The notes under the pieces: generated by a model
What the model saw: only the letters and a program-made list of their open reading frames with translations
Told to the model about the DNA's origin: nothing
Database searches by the model: none
Shown: piece after piece, positions 1-10,630 of the stretch
Position numbering within the stretch: the stretch's first letter is position 1
How the letters are laid out: each line of letters begins with the position of its first letter
Assembly (NCBI GenBank): GCA_964019415.1
Contig: OZ025888.1
Coordinates: forward strand, 616,001 to 680,000
Source: Ianthella basta
Taxonomy: Eukaryota; Porifera; Demospongiae; Verongiida; Ianthellidae
DNA: 64,000 nucleotides
Reading direction: 5' to 3'
Position numbers and translations under genes: made by a program

Positions 1-2099
1 GTGGGCGCCGGGCAACCATCTGGTAGAGCACCATCCCAAAGGAGAATGTGTCCACTGACTGGTCATATGCGGGGTGCTCACTGCTCACCACTTCTGGTGC
101 CATGAAGCCAGCAGTGCCACAGTGACTCTTTGCTCCACTTGGTGCTGCCTCTATCACCAAACCTAAGTCAGCAACCTTACAGTTGACCAGGTTGTTGGCC
201 CGCATTGACCACAGCAAGACATTGTCTGCCTTCAGGTCACGATAAATGTAGGACTTTTGGTGAAGGAAGTCTAATCCAGCAGCAATCTGGGCCGCCATGC
301 GAAAGAGGACGACGCGTGGCAGAGGTGCAGTCTTCTGTACTAGGGGGTCTTCAGGGTTCCCCCTGGAGCATACTCGAGTACTAGTGCAAGATGGGGTAGC
401 TCTACAATCACTCCCAGCATTCCAGTGAGGGACGGGTGGTGGCATCTCTGGAGGATGATGGCCTCATTTCACAGCTCTCTCAGCGATTCACTCACACCCT
501 TGATATACAGCTTGACTGCCACATCCTTCTCCTGATATGTACAAAGGTGAACTTCACTAAAATATCCACGCCCGAGCAACTGGCCATCTGTGTACACCAC
601 TTCTGAGTGTGGGAGTAGGAAATCTCGGTGCAGGTCACCAAGGAGGATGTCTGGTGCCACCTCAAGAAGAGGAATGCTGTGCCCATTGCCGCATGAGAGA
701 ATGAAAGGGTTAATTTTGGTTGCTGCATCTTCAGCAGAGCTATGTCCCACTTCCTCCACAGTGTGGTCAATCTGCTCCATGAGAATGTCCTTCTGGAAGA
801 GAGCTGGTCTATAATGTTTCTCTTGCAGGCATGAGTAGCATGGGATCTGCTGTTTTGTGTGCTCCATGATTTCTGGATACCACTCAATCAGGAGCTTCTC
901 ACAGAGGTCAATGATCTGGCCATAAATCCTCACACCCTCTGTAGTTGGGCTGGTTGTGATGCAGACACCGCTCCTTGGTGGGGAAGCTACACCCAAGACT
1001 TTCACATCCGCTGACCTTTCCTGGACCACTTCCTCTAAACCTTCAATACCTTCTAAAGACTCCACTCGGAAGAAGAGAGATGGACCTGTCACCTGCTCTG
1101 ATTCTACCAATGCAACACCCTGCCTTGGTCCCTGATAGAATATCCCTTTCTTCCAATACTTGAGGATGCTATCTCCGTCAGTGATGCTACACATGGGTGT
1201 AAAGGGGTATAGCTGCTGTGCCTCTCCCACCAGACCAAGAGAGCGCTGATAACTGTCATCGGAAGGAGACTGGATGCTGACTTTTTCCCATGGTGAGCTG
1301 GATAACTGCAGATCTATCTGTGTGTAGAGGTCAAGTAAGGCCTTCACACAGGGCACAAAGTAGAGTATGTGCACAAGGAATCGGCTCCAGAAGCCAGGAG
1401 GAGTCACGTGGCCAGGAGGGAAGATGAGGAGCCGTTGCCGGCACACCATGCCAGGAGGGTCACTGATGTCTGGTGGTTGCCCATCCGGTAGCATTGATGG
1501 GATGAGCAAGGAGTGCTTATCGACAGGGAGGGCCACCTCAAAGCGGTCCAGAAGAGCCATAAACTGGTCCAGAAACCCACTGTCTCTCCCTTTCATGAGG
1601 TCCTTGTAGAGGATGCCAAGGCACTGAATCCCCAGCACCCCATGCTTGATGTAAGGATTCTGCTTATGCACTGTGACAATGGCAGACATCATGTCAAACA
1701 GCCAGTGTGGGTCGATGAAGTAGAGGTCATCAAGGTTATTCTTGCGGTCATTGAAGTGCAGAATGGAGCCCAAATCATGGAGGAAAGTAGTTACTCTGTG
1801 TATGTCATCATCTGTGTACAAGTCGGCTTGCCCTAGGCTACTGATAAACTTCTTGTACTCAGTGCCATGCATCACTGCAGACAAGGCCCCCATCTTCACC
1901 TTCTTGTGCAGTGAGAGAAGGTGCTCATCCACAGCTTGGTACCTAGCAGGAATGGGCTGCTCCAGCAAAAGGTGAGGGTTTTCCAGTTTCTTGAGGAAGT
2001 GCTCCGGTTCAATGTACTTCCTTGCCTCCTCGTAGATGGAAGTGATCACGTTGTCCAAGTTGATCTTCTCCACAAGCCCAACATATGTGACTTTATCAA
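1..2099 (-). CDS. ROCO (LRRK1-like) kinase, exon with COR and kinase domains, 3' end outside window, interrupted
   Basis: Third visible exon of an ankyrin-LRR-ROC-COR-kinase gene. It begins at 2099 after a CTTCTAG acceptor and joins in phase 1 to the ROC exon. The first ~250 codons read as a COR domain (for example LHDLGSILHFND and LYFIDPHWLFDMM). The kinase domain follows: glycine loop LLGRGYFSEVHL near 570, VAVK lysine near 515, YRDLKADNVLL near 240 (YRD instead of HRD, as in LRRK proteins), ADLG in place of DFG near 175, and GTAGFMAPEV near 115. The family is a GTPase-regulated Ser/Thr kinase. The frame is broken twice: TGA at 469-471 and a one-base shift at the C run 359-363. The sequence on both sides still aligns to the kinase fold, so these are recent lesions, alleles or assembly errors. 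Family identity is strong; function of this copy is uncertain. Confidence 0.85.
359..363 (-). other. One-base frameshift at a C/G homopolymer in the kinase domain
   Basis: On the minus strand the reading ...LVLEYAPGG changes frame at a run of five G. The following sequence (NPEDPLVQKTAPLPRVVLF, then YRDLKADNVLL) is open only in the shifted frame. One more G in the run would keep a single frame. Homopolymer position makes a sequencing or assembly error a real possibility. Confidence 0.75.
469..471 (-). other. In-frame TGA inside the kinase N-lobe
   Basis: On the minus strand the codon order is CTG TGA AAT GAG GCC, and the same frame continues as NEAIILQRCHHPSL, which fits the expected helix C region of an LRRK-type kinase. 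A single C-to-T change in a CGA arginine codon would explain it. A GTGAAA donor overlaps the stop, but I see no acceptor that would skip it and keep the domain. Confidence 0.8.
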
Positions 2100-2267
2100 C
2101 TAGAAGTGAAAAGTGAACAGACAATGACAAGAGTGAATTAGGTGTTACTGTATGTTGTGCAAGTCTAGCAAGTTGTGCAAATGAAGAAAGTGAATTCCAC
2201 AATATGTCACGTACATAAAGGAGAATGCAGCAAAATCTAAAAATTCACAAGTACAAAATCCACTCAC
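2100..2267 (-). other. Intron between ROC and COR exons
   Basis: 168-bp intron on the minus strand, donor GTGAGT (2262-2267), acceptor CACTTCTAG (ending 2100). It is phase 1: joining gives ...HTKLQ-I-DKVTYVG, linking the end of ROC to the start of COR without a break. Confidence 0.85.
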
Positions 2268-3791
2268 TTTGCAGTTTTGTATGCTGGGCTGCTAGGTCTG
2301 CAACCTCCTGGAGGTAGTCAGGCACTTTCTCCCTCTCCTCCTCCGACAGCCTGTCATAGTGAGTACCAATGATGACTACTCTAGACCCAGGGACACGTGC
2401 TGCAATATTGTCCAGCCAGGGCTTCAGCTCTGCAATGCCCTTCCTCTTATCTGTCATCTTCCAAAGCAGGAGGTAGAGGGAGCGCTTGGTGAAGAAGCAC
2501 TGGTAGGTAGCGTAGTACACATCTTGACCACCGAAGTCCCATAGTGTGAACAGAATGGGAGGACCAGCATCACCTTTGCAAGTCCATTCATTCACTTCAA
2601 TGCCAACTGTTGACTGGTTGTCAGCCTCTTTGACTCTCTTCCCAAGGAGACGTTTCATAAAAGTGGTCCTGCCACTTGCTGCCTGGCCAACAAGCATGAG
2701 CTTTATCCGGTAGTAAGGCTTCGTACCTTTGAGCAATGTTTCCAAGTACCCAATGCAGGCCTTGACATCTGCAGTAACTGGTTTGGGGGGATCAATGAGG
2801 TTGCCCAGTCCTTCGAGCTTCAGTGTGTGCAGGTTTTTCAAGCGACCCATCTCCTTAGGGAGCCTCTCAATGGCAGGGTTATTCTCAAGACTGAGGTACT
2901 CCAACCTTATAAAGCCCCCAAGACATTCCAGGTGTGTGGATAGCTGGTTGTGGCCCAGGTCGAGCCACTTCAAGCAATGTGCCTCTACCATGGGTGGAAG
3001 TGAATGGATCTTGTTGTGGGCAAGGTTGAGCCATTGCAGCTCAAATGACCACGCCTGGAGCTTCGGCAGGCTTGTGATGCGGTTGTGCAAGAGATTCAGC
3101 TCTTTGAGACTGGGTAGCGCAAGAAGTGCGGAAGGGATGGTGCAGAGCGAGTTGTGCTCCAAATTGATTACCACTGCATACCTCAGAAAGGCGCCCACGT
3201 CATCAGGGAGGCTGCAAATCCTGTTGTAAGAGAGGTAAAAGCGCTCCACAAAGATGATGCGACGCAGCCATGATGACTTCACAGACTCAATCTGCAGTCC
3301 CTTCCACTCAATAATATAGCTGTCTACATCCACCTTAGTGCGAACCAGTATTTCTTCATATACGCGTGAGTCCTGTATGTCCGAGGCCTGAAGGACGGCA
3401 TACTCGGTTGGGATCTTGCCTTCAGATACACGCTCTTGTACCAGTGGGAAGTCGGCATCCTGAATATCGGGGTTCTGGTATTGGCTGAGCTGGTGGCCAT
3501 ACAGCCACAGAACCAGCTGATAATCTCTGGTTTTGATAGCTTTAAGCATCAGCAACATGGCTCGAGCTGAGTGGCGCCTGCCCTCCAGGGAGTGGGAGAG
3601 GGCTAGCTCTAGGCTTATCTCCTTCCTGCTCTTCCCTTGCTCAATCATTAGGGCCACTGTCTCTGGGTTGTCTCGTTTAACTGATATGATGAGAGCTCTC
3701 TGCATGCATCCTGATTCCACTGGGAGGTCACTTCTCTCAAACAGCATCTTCATCAGTGGAGCATCATCTTGACTAGCAGCTCGGAGCACAG
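2268..3791 (-). CDS. ROCO (LRRK1-like) kinase, exon with leucine-rich repeats and ROC GTPase domain
   Basis: Second visible exon, entered after an ACATAG acceptor at 3792 in phase 1. The first ~190 codons are helical and ankyrin-like or spacer sequence. Then come at least five leucine-rich repeats (NLEHNSLCTIPSALLALPSL, LNLLHNRITSLP, LNLAHNKIHSLPP, LDLGHNQLSTHL, LSLENNPAIERLP) at about 2830-3230. A Ras-of-complex GTPase domain fills about 2268-2720: P-loop GQAASGRTTF, WDFGGQDVYYATYQCFF (switch II, DxxGQ type) and IGTHYD (G4, THxD). The P-loop has Arg where the family has the phosphate-binding Lys, so nucleotide binding may be altered. Order LRR-ROC-COR-kinase with ankyrins upstream matches LRRK1 better than LRRK2. 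Confidence 0.9.
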
Positions 3792-4646
3792 CTATGTTCA
3801 TAGGTAGAGAGGAGAGATGACACCGTTATACACCCTTACTGTATCACCTACTCATGAGTGCAGTCATTAATTTCATACAATAGTGTCATTAACCTGGCAG
3901 AATGGTAGGTGTGTTACTCGGTGATACCCTCCCATCAATTTTGCCTCTGCAGTGGAGTGATCACTGGTTGCCATTCATTGGGCTTCAAAGCTCAGCCTGC
4001 AGAGGCACTAATTCCAGTGTTACACTGTAACTGGCTGGTAGGCAGAATGCCCAGTAAACAATTTTGCCTCTGCAGTGGCTTACTGCAAGTATAACTGCCT
4101 CCTTTCAAAAATTTAACTCTGTACGTCAGCAGTTCCGTTTGCTACAATCACTAGACACACACTTCTGATTTTTTGGGGTGTTGTGACCATGGAGAATGTC
4201 TACAGCAAATCCATGCAGAACACAACATTACTGAATGGCTCCATAAAGAGCCTTCCCAAAGGCAAAAATATACGAGACAAACCTCACAGACACTCCAAAA
4301 CACAACCAATGGCAAGGCAACCAATTCACAATCACCCAAATATTATACACTAATCCAGGTAAATACTGTTTAGGACTTGCTGCAGTCGCTAAGGGGCGCC
4401 CAACTATGCATGGTGAAGGCTGTAAAGTAGCCTTTAAAGCAGTCCTACCCTACACACTAACCCAGGCCAGAGCAGAGAGACCCACCATAGCCTGGCCTCT
4501 CTGCTAATACATACAACTGCATTACCAACTGAACAATGGCAAACAGCAAACCAGACGAAACCCAGGCTACCCGAGCAGAACCCAACCCACTCCTGACCCC
4601 CCATCTATCCCTTTTATTGAAGTACTGACATACGCATATCCCTCAC
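3792..4646 (-). other. 855-bp intron of the ROCO gene, with a repeat at 3905-4100
   Basis: Donor GTGAGG at 4641-4646, acceptor ACATAG ending at 3792, phase 1 (joins ...RVMFSA-A-VLRAAS). Inside, the motif TTTTGCCTCTGCAGTGG occurs twice (near 3939 and 4062), with an inverted CTGCAGAGGC near 3997. This suggests a small foldback-type repeat. I see no coding signal in the remainder. Confidence 0.75.
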
Positions 4647-5160
4647 CTGCTGAAAACATTACACGCAGAGTCTCAAATCTTGCAGCTATCTCCGAGCTTC
4701 CAAGAGGAGTCTTCCCAAATTCATCTTCACAGTCTAGTTCCGCGCCCTGCTCAATGAGGAACTTGGCTACCATGGTGTGCCCTCCTGCCGCTGCCAGGTG
4801 CAGAGCACTGTACCTATTCTTAGTCCTGACATTCACGTAGCCGTTGTCTGAAGGGATGTACTGGTCGAACCCCAGTAGCATCTGGATCATGTCCAAGCGT
4901 CCTTCACATGCTGATTCATGCAGGGGTGTGTAGCCAAACAGCCCACCAGGCTGGAGTAGTAAGATGGGTATTTGGCCTGGGTTGCTCTCCTTCAAGTCTT
5001 CGAGATATGTTCTCGCCTCTTCAACCTTCCCTTCGTGGCAAAAGCGATTCAAGAGCTGCTCATCTGATAAAGAAATGGGTGCTGGGCTCTCTTCCTTAGC
5101 GTCAAACGATGTGTTAGAGGGTCGGAGAGGCATGCTCTCCACAAATTCCGTACCTTCCAT
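4647..5160 (-). CDS. ROCO (LRRK1-like) kinase, first visible exon with ankyrin repeats and likely start codon
   Basis: 171 codons from ATG at 5158-5160 to a phase-1 donor at 4646. The chosen start lies in a good context (ACAATGG) and gives MEGTEFVESMPLRPSN. An upstream in-frame ATG at 5313 would add about 50 residues of low-complexity sequence. Ankyrin repeats are clear: GYTPLHESACEGRLDMIQML (near 4880) and RYSALHLAAAGGHTMVAKFL (near 4780), followed by a third partial repeat (FGKTPLGSSEIAARF). Ankyrins before LRR and ROC are the LRRK1 arrangement. Further 5' exons cannot be excluded. Confidence 0.8.
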
Positions 5161-5623
5161 TGTACTAGAGAGGCAGCGGGAGGAACAACTAGGCTGATTC
5201 ACAAGAGACTGAAAGACATCCACTGTATTCCTTTTATGGTGCTGTTGCTCACCAAGGACACTGATTGGAGGGGAATACAGACAGAAACAGAATATAAGGG
5301 CCTGCCCATGCACACTTGCCCATGAATGCGCATTGAATGTACATTCAATTAACTATGTACAATGCAAGTCACGCAAAATGTTATGGTGAAGCCATATATA
5401 TTATGATGATGTAATGCAATGTTAATGTTTTGGTAGTTCGGATGTCCTGAGGTACAGACGATTGACAAGATATGAAACATATGGAAATTTAATGGATTTT
5501 AAGACAATTTTAAGGCCTTCACTTCATGAAGGTGCAGCCAAAGTTGGAAATATAAATGCAATAGCACCTTATCATTGCCATGACACATGTTATTGCTGTC
5601 ACGTGATACATTTGTGCCACCAT
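5161..5623. other. Intergenic stretch between ROCO gene and CARD gene
   Basis: 463 bp between the proposed ROCO start (5160) and the stop of the upstream CARD gene (5624), both minus strand. It must hold the 3' UTR of one and the promoter or 5' UTR of the other. I see no clear poly(A) signal, TATA box or coding frame. Confidence 0.5.
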
Positions 5624-8600
5624 CTATATTACCCCTACATATCTCTGCATAATAACTAGATCCAACTTCTCACAGCTAGACCATACCCCCCCTACACGTA
5701 CATTTATGCCAACCGTCCTGAGCAGTCCAGGGTACCGTAAATGAACTGCAAGCACTTCCATCTCCCACAGAGCAGCCAGTACTGGAGCGGACCTGCACTG
5801 GTTCACGATCCTCAAGCCTGTGTCACGTGATGCTAGCCATGTAACCATGAGGCTGTTGCATATGACAGCACTGAGGTACTCAATGTGTTCTGGCTCTACT
5901 TCAAACCGATCACGTAAGAATTCCATACAGGCAAGGACCTCCTTCACCAGCTTGCCTTCTTCCTTGTCACTGAAGACAAGTTGGATGATGCAGCTGTTGG
6001 CATCGGGGCGAGAGCAGGTGCCATTAGTGGACACATCCACCAGGTGAGCAACTGCCATGTGGACATTTGTCTTAAGGAATTTTTGGTATTTTGCTAAGAT
6101 TTTAACAGCTCGTTTGTTTTTTGAATCCTTCACCATCTGTTCAAGTGAATATATGTCTACCCAGTTTCTGTGGATGTGCAGATGACAGAAAAGTTGTCAA
6201 ACATTTTCAGCGTTATTGACATCTGCTTCATGGGGAGGGGATTATACATTGAAACTGCTGTCATTTTCAAGAATGCTTTTTTGCCATCAAGCTCCAAGAC
6301 AATATGTCCAACTGTGGTCTCAATTTTTTATCACTGCGTGAAGATTCTTAAATTCTCCCTTTGTAACTCGCACCTCTTGTGCCTTGTCCCTTGCACTGGA
6401 GGATGAGCTAGCCACTGCAAAGGGAACAGAACATGGACAGCACTCACAACAAAATCATACTCTATTTGATGCGTCATGCGTCAATCAACAATGCATTTTT
6501 ACTTGTGCTCTTGTATGCATGTATAGGAAGTATAAGAATTAATTGCACTTTTCACTGAAATTCTGTGCAGACCATAAGTAACTGAAGAATTATAACATTC
6601 ACAATGCACAACCAGCCTATTTGGGTTCAATTATAGGGCTGTATAGCTATTGTTTGTAAGATCCACAATTTTGCTTCTCTGTGTCTGCAGTTAATAGCTA
6701 CTTCCTATTTATAATCATCTGCGGGAACTCCATGGGGGTAATTATCATTGTAATATATATGACGTCATTCATGTGTACACCGTCAAGAAACGAGAGGAAG
6801 GCGAAATGATTGGGTAAGTGAACAGATCTGGATCTATATCACTTAAATGGCGACCAATCGGTGTCTCTATGTGATTTAGACGACTCAGCACTCGAGCACT
6901 TCGTGCCCTCAAGCTTCATGCTCTAATTCACTAAACCTCTTGGTCGGCATTCAACTATTACACAAAATTATAATGTATCATACTGCCAAATATATTATAG
7001 TTCATTAAGACAGCTAATTATAAGCTATAATAAACTAGCAATGTCAATAAAATTAAAATCAAAATTTATTGATGGTGCACTCATGCATGTGTGCCCACAT
7101 ACGTATATACATACATTACATACGTACCTGTGCTTTTTCCAACATTGTTAATGTTTCATAATTATACATACTATAGCAGACCATGTGCTTGTGCTAAATG
7201 ATTGGCTTTCATGCATGATGAATTAGCCACAGTAGACATTCCCCTAGCAGAACATAAGACCTCACAAGTGAGGGGACTGTATGGAACACTACTGCTGGAG
7301 CACCAGTGATGGCTCCTCAGTGAGTTTCCCTTGACACATACAAAGGAGAGATGCTGTCTTGGTGTGAACACTGGAGGGAACTACTAAAGGCTATAGTTGG
7401 TGGGATATGCTACTGACAGTAAATGAAGCCAAGGTTGATGGTAAATCAGTTTGATCATGGCGCTTTACTGCAAAGTACTTTGTCTGTTAATGAAGGTCTA
7501 CACAACCAAAACGTCCTCATCAAGTATTATGTCTTCCCCTCAAAAGCCAGAGCACGTGCCCATTGGTATACCTGCATGTAGCCATGAGTGTCAACGATAT
7601 ACGTACTGTACATGATCATGAAGGCAGTGAACAAGTGTACCTATAATGTGCTACATGGTCTTGCAAACAAAGGTGCATTACATCATTGCCTGATACCTCT
7701 AGTGTAGCTTGTGAACATACGTAGATGCTCAAAGAGGGTGTCATTGGCATCATCCATTGCTTCTGCTGCAAGGATTTTGTTTCGAACTTTCTCCGAAATT
7801 ACATCACGTCTTTTTGCCACTCGGGCAATGGCTTGGGCATTAACATTATTCATAAATTCACTCCGTACTTCTCTCAGTACATCTTCTGAAAAGCAAGAAT
7901 AAGAAAGTTGTCAAGGCTAGTTTGAGAGAGATCAGATTGCATGTCAATGTGTAGACAAGTACTAATCTAAGGTAGCTAAACCAGGGTGATTTCGTCACTA
8001 TTCCCATATTGAAAACCTGCCGGAAAAACTGTAGGAACAAGGAGGAGCGCCGGTCCATGCAAAGAGGGGGACCAGCCTGTCCCTGCAAACCCATGCAGAT
8101 CATTAACACTCACTGATTTGAATACATTTGCACCATCCCTACATCTGGCAACATTTTGCCACGCCTCCTAGCTACTACTGCACAACCATTCCGGCTATTC
8201 AGCTTCCCTTTTGCACCTACAAGTACAGCCTTACCATTCACCCATCTCTCTGTTTTGCTGTGCTCTATCTTCTCTTTCCAGAAGGTTTATCCCTGCAAAT
8301 TAAACTGCAATCTACTTTGCTGCGCTAAGCTCAAATGCAGTGTCAATACTTACCATAGCTACTCCATACAAGGAGGATCTATGCTATGCTGTTTCAAACC
8401 GGGGTAGCTACGTATTCCGTCACGTGTTCCTGTATCGAGCACAAAGGACGCAGCTAGGCTGTCTATTAGCGGTGTACTGAAAACACAGTGTTGTAAAAGG
8501 AGAATTAAGACCATATTAAAGTGATGAGATTTACTAGCTAGCTAGCTACCCTGGTATAGCTACCCAGTCTAACATACACATTGGGTGACGAACCATGGAG

Positions 8601-8703
8601 CTAGCTAGTTAGCTTCACCGCATACGTAGCTAATACCTTGGATATATAGCAGAGTACTATCCATGCTATACTCACCGGGTGTCTTTGCAATTGGTTTGGC
8701 CAT
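5624..8703 (-). CDS. CARD-like protein with unknown C-terminal helical region, three exons, 241 aa
   Basis: Exon 1 is 8676-8703 (ATG at 8701-8703, MAKPIAKTP, donor GTGAGT). Exon 2 is 7721-7885 (acceptor TTTTCAG, donor GTATGT). Exon 3 is 5624-6156 (acceptor GGGTAG, stop at 5624). All junctions are phase 1, and together they give one frame of 241 residues. Residues ~10-100 look like a death-fold, probably CARD: EDVLREVRSEFMNNV, IARVAKRRDVISEKVRNKIL, DDANDTLFEHLHIYSLEQMV. The pattern of helices and the spacing LFEHL...SLEQMVKD match the clearer CARD at 62427-62708. The C-terminal ~140 residues (with FLRDRFEVEPEHIEYLSAVI and LRYPGLLRTVG) I do not recognise. The exon 3 acceptor has a weak pyrimidine tract; CCACAG at ~6170 is an alternative but gives the wrong phase. 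Confidence 0.65.
6157..7720 (-). other. Intron 2 of the CARD gene
   Basis: About 1.56 kb of AT-rich non-coding sequence between exons 2 and 3. No convincing coding frame, RNA gene or complete repeat was seen on either strand. Confidence 0.55.
7886..8675 (-). other. Intron 1 of the CARD gene
   Basis: 790-bp intron with donor GTGAGT at 8670-8675 and acceptor CTTTTCAG at 7886-7888. It contains AGCTAGCTAGCT-type tracts near 8535-8560 and 8590-8610. Nothing else is recognisable. Confidence 0.6.
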
Positions 8704-9291
8704 TGTCTCCCCCTGCAATTGGCTTACACGCGGATGCCCCCGAAGACCGATTGCTCAGACGTCACCTTCCACGCCCTTGGCTTCACACCGTAAGGTAGAC
8801 TGACTATGATCGTCCTAAGCCAGGGGGGGTCGCACAAGGTCCTGGAGTTGCGCAAGACCAAGCCAATTTTAATTACATTCCTGACATTCCAATCGTGTCC
8901 CCGTGTATCGTGTATAGCTCCCTGTGATCCAAGGCCGATCGTGTGTCTACCCTGAGCGATGCCAGTGCCTTGTGCTTCTTTTGCGCCCCTGGCATGACCC
9001 ATACGCACGTTGCGGAGGGGCCAGACGATGGATTAGGCTTACCTGTTGGACTGATTTCACGATTTAGGAGTCACAAGTTTTGGGAACGTTTCTTGGGGAT
9101 TGCCAATACTAACTATAGCACTTCAGCCATTTCTGGCATCCCTGCTGGCTGTCGTAAGTGTGTACGGATCCCAAACGATTGTATGTTATTGTACGTGGCT
9201 GCCGATTATACTCCCTTTGCAGAAGCAGTCAACTTATCAGTCTTGCAGTCCTGAAGTGGTCAACGAGAACTCGCTACCAGCTTTCAAGGAG
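8704..9291. other. Upstream region of the CARD gene
   Basis: 588 bp upstream of the CARD gene start codon, expected to contain its promoter. There are medium-length open frames on both strands but none resembles a known protein or has splice-site support. The left part is less AT-rich than its surroundings. It may also hold the end of the LINE remnant that follows. Confidence 0.35.
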
Positions 9292-9730
9292 TCACTTCCC
9301 CAGCAGCGCTTGCTCTGTCCTATCAACTTCATCATGGACAACTTTGGCTTTTCGTGCACTTCCTTCCTCCATTCGTCCTTTACATTTCTCCAAGCCACAC
9401 TCAGCAACATACATTTTCACTTCCGCCTCTGACAGCTCCCAGACCACACCACCACTCATGTCCTGCCACCCAAATCTACCAATACACCTGCCAATGCTTC
9501 TCATCCAGCTTCCCTACCACACTCCACTGCCTGCAACACGACCTTCCTCAGCAGTCTGCCTTCATATATCTTACTTGTCAACACCTTATACCAGAACTGC
9601 ACGCACCTCACTCTTACCTCCCACACTACTGGTAGAGATTCCAACTCCATCATCAATGATACCTTTGGGTGTAAGGTACCCACCCCAAAGAACAAGCAGA
9701 AGGCACACATCTGTACTTGTTATAAGATTT
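9292..9730 (-). mobile_element. Decayed non-LTR retrotransposon tail (LINE-like)
   Basis: Minus-strand frames 9710-9501 and 9504-9292 read MELESLPVVWEVRVRCVQFW, YKVLTSKIYEGRLLRKV, then WMRSIGRCIGRFGW and related sequence. This style (xLxFWYKVL..., long Trp/Arg-rich helices, GW motif) resembles the region after the reverse transcriptase of many invertebrate LINE ORF2 proteins. The two frames are offset by one base around 9500-9510, so the copy is broken. No polymerase core and no poly(A) tail are visible. Family assignment is from memory of such tails and is tentative. Confidence 0.45.
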
Positions 9731-10630
9731 GCATAAAATCAAACCATCCACAGAGAATACATTAATAATGTGTGCCTAATACATGTAATGTATTACAGCT
9801 GTGCATGTGATAAGCAGAAGAGATCACTCGGTCAAGCTACTAGTCTACTGTGCAATCCAGGTTGATGAGCTACCAGTTATAGCATTAGGATGAAGCCAAC
9901 ACAGACCGGAAGAGGGGTTAGGAATCTGAAGAGAGGTGAAACAGGAGGAAGTGTCAAGACCAGTAGTCACATGCTATTCTAGTCTCGCATCCAGCCCCCG
10001 GTTCTCTGTCAGCCTATATATTATTGCGCAGGAACGTCTGGATTCGAGACTAATACTATATAGCTAGCTACCCCTATGATATTGAAGAGAATGCAATACC
10101 ACTGCAAGCTACAAATAAATATATAGAAGACATGTACACATGCACACTGTGCACGTGCTCATCCAGTATTGGATGTGAAAAGAAAGCTATATAATCATAT
10201 GGTGAAGGTTCAGGATACTAGCCAAAAATTGACATATATTCTAATATCTCCAACATTAATTTTTGGTAGCATGCAGCTATCTTTAAATAGGGAATGATGC
10301 CCAGTGCATTGAGCACTCACTCATCTATAAAGATTATGGTAACAGAGCATGATGTGATACATGCACTAAAGTGCACATGTACAGTTTCAGGTGCATATGA
10401 GTACATATGCATGTGTCACCATTTGACACTCTCACTTCACTAAAGGTACATACGTATGCAGACTAGTCCATGAATCCATGTATCATGCAGTCAATCACAC
10501 AAAATGTATGAAATTTCATTGCACAATTATAACAATAAAATCGAGTAGCTATATATATAGCTAGAGTGTGTTAGCTAACAAAGTTTGACAGCTATTAGCT
10601 AGCTGGACTACTTGGTAACTAGCTAGCTAG
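9731..10630. other. Non-coding AT-rich stretch
   Basis: 900 bp without a supported gene. It holds a small foldback at 9980-10052 (listed separately) and several TAGCTAGC/ATATAT tracts around 10545-10635. Nothing else is recognisable. Confidence 0.5.
9980..10052. repeat. Short foldback repeat with 15-bp inverted ends
   Basis: TAGTCTCGCATCCAG at 9980-9994 pairs with CTGGATTCGAGACTA at 10038-10052 with one mismatch, around a 43-bp centre. This has the form of a very small MITE-like or SINE-derived foldback. No duplication of the target was identified. Confidence 0.5.

Noticed and set aside
469..471. Selenocysteine at the TGA in the ROCO kinase
   Set aside because: The position is an arginine or similar residue in the family, not a redox site, and a frameshift lies close by. 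Nonsense change or sequence error is simpler.
6156..6170. CCACAG at about 6170 as acceptor of CARD exon 3
   Set aside because: It would put exon 3 in the wrong phase relative to exon 2; the GGGTAG site 14 bp further gives one continuous frame and a CARD-like helix (LFEHLHIYSLEQMV).
8724..9008. 94-codon minus-strand frame upstream of the CARD gene
   Set aside because: No recognisable domain, no compatible splice donor leading into the CARD gene, and the CARD gene already has a good start codon at 8701-8703.
9158..9736. 192-codon plus-strand frame
   Set aside because: It lies opposite the LINE-like remnant, is low-complexity (Ser/Pro/Leu), and has no similarity or splice support; it is an antisense shadow.
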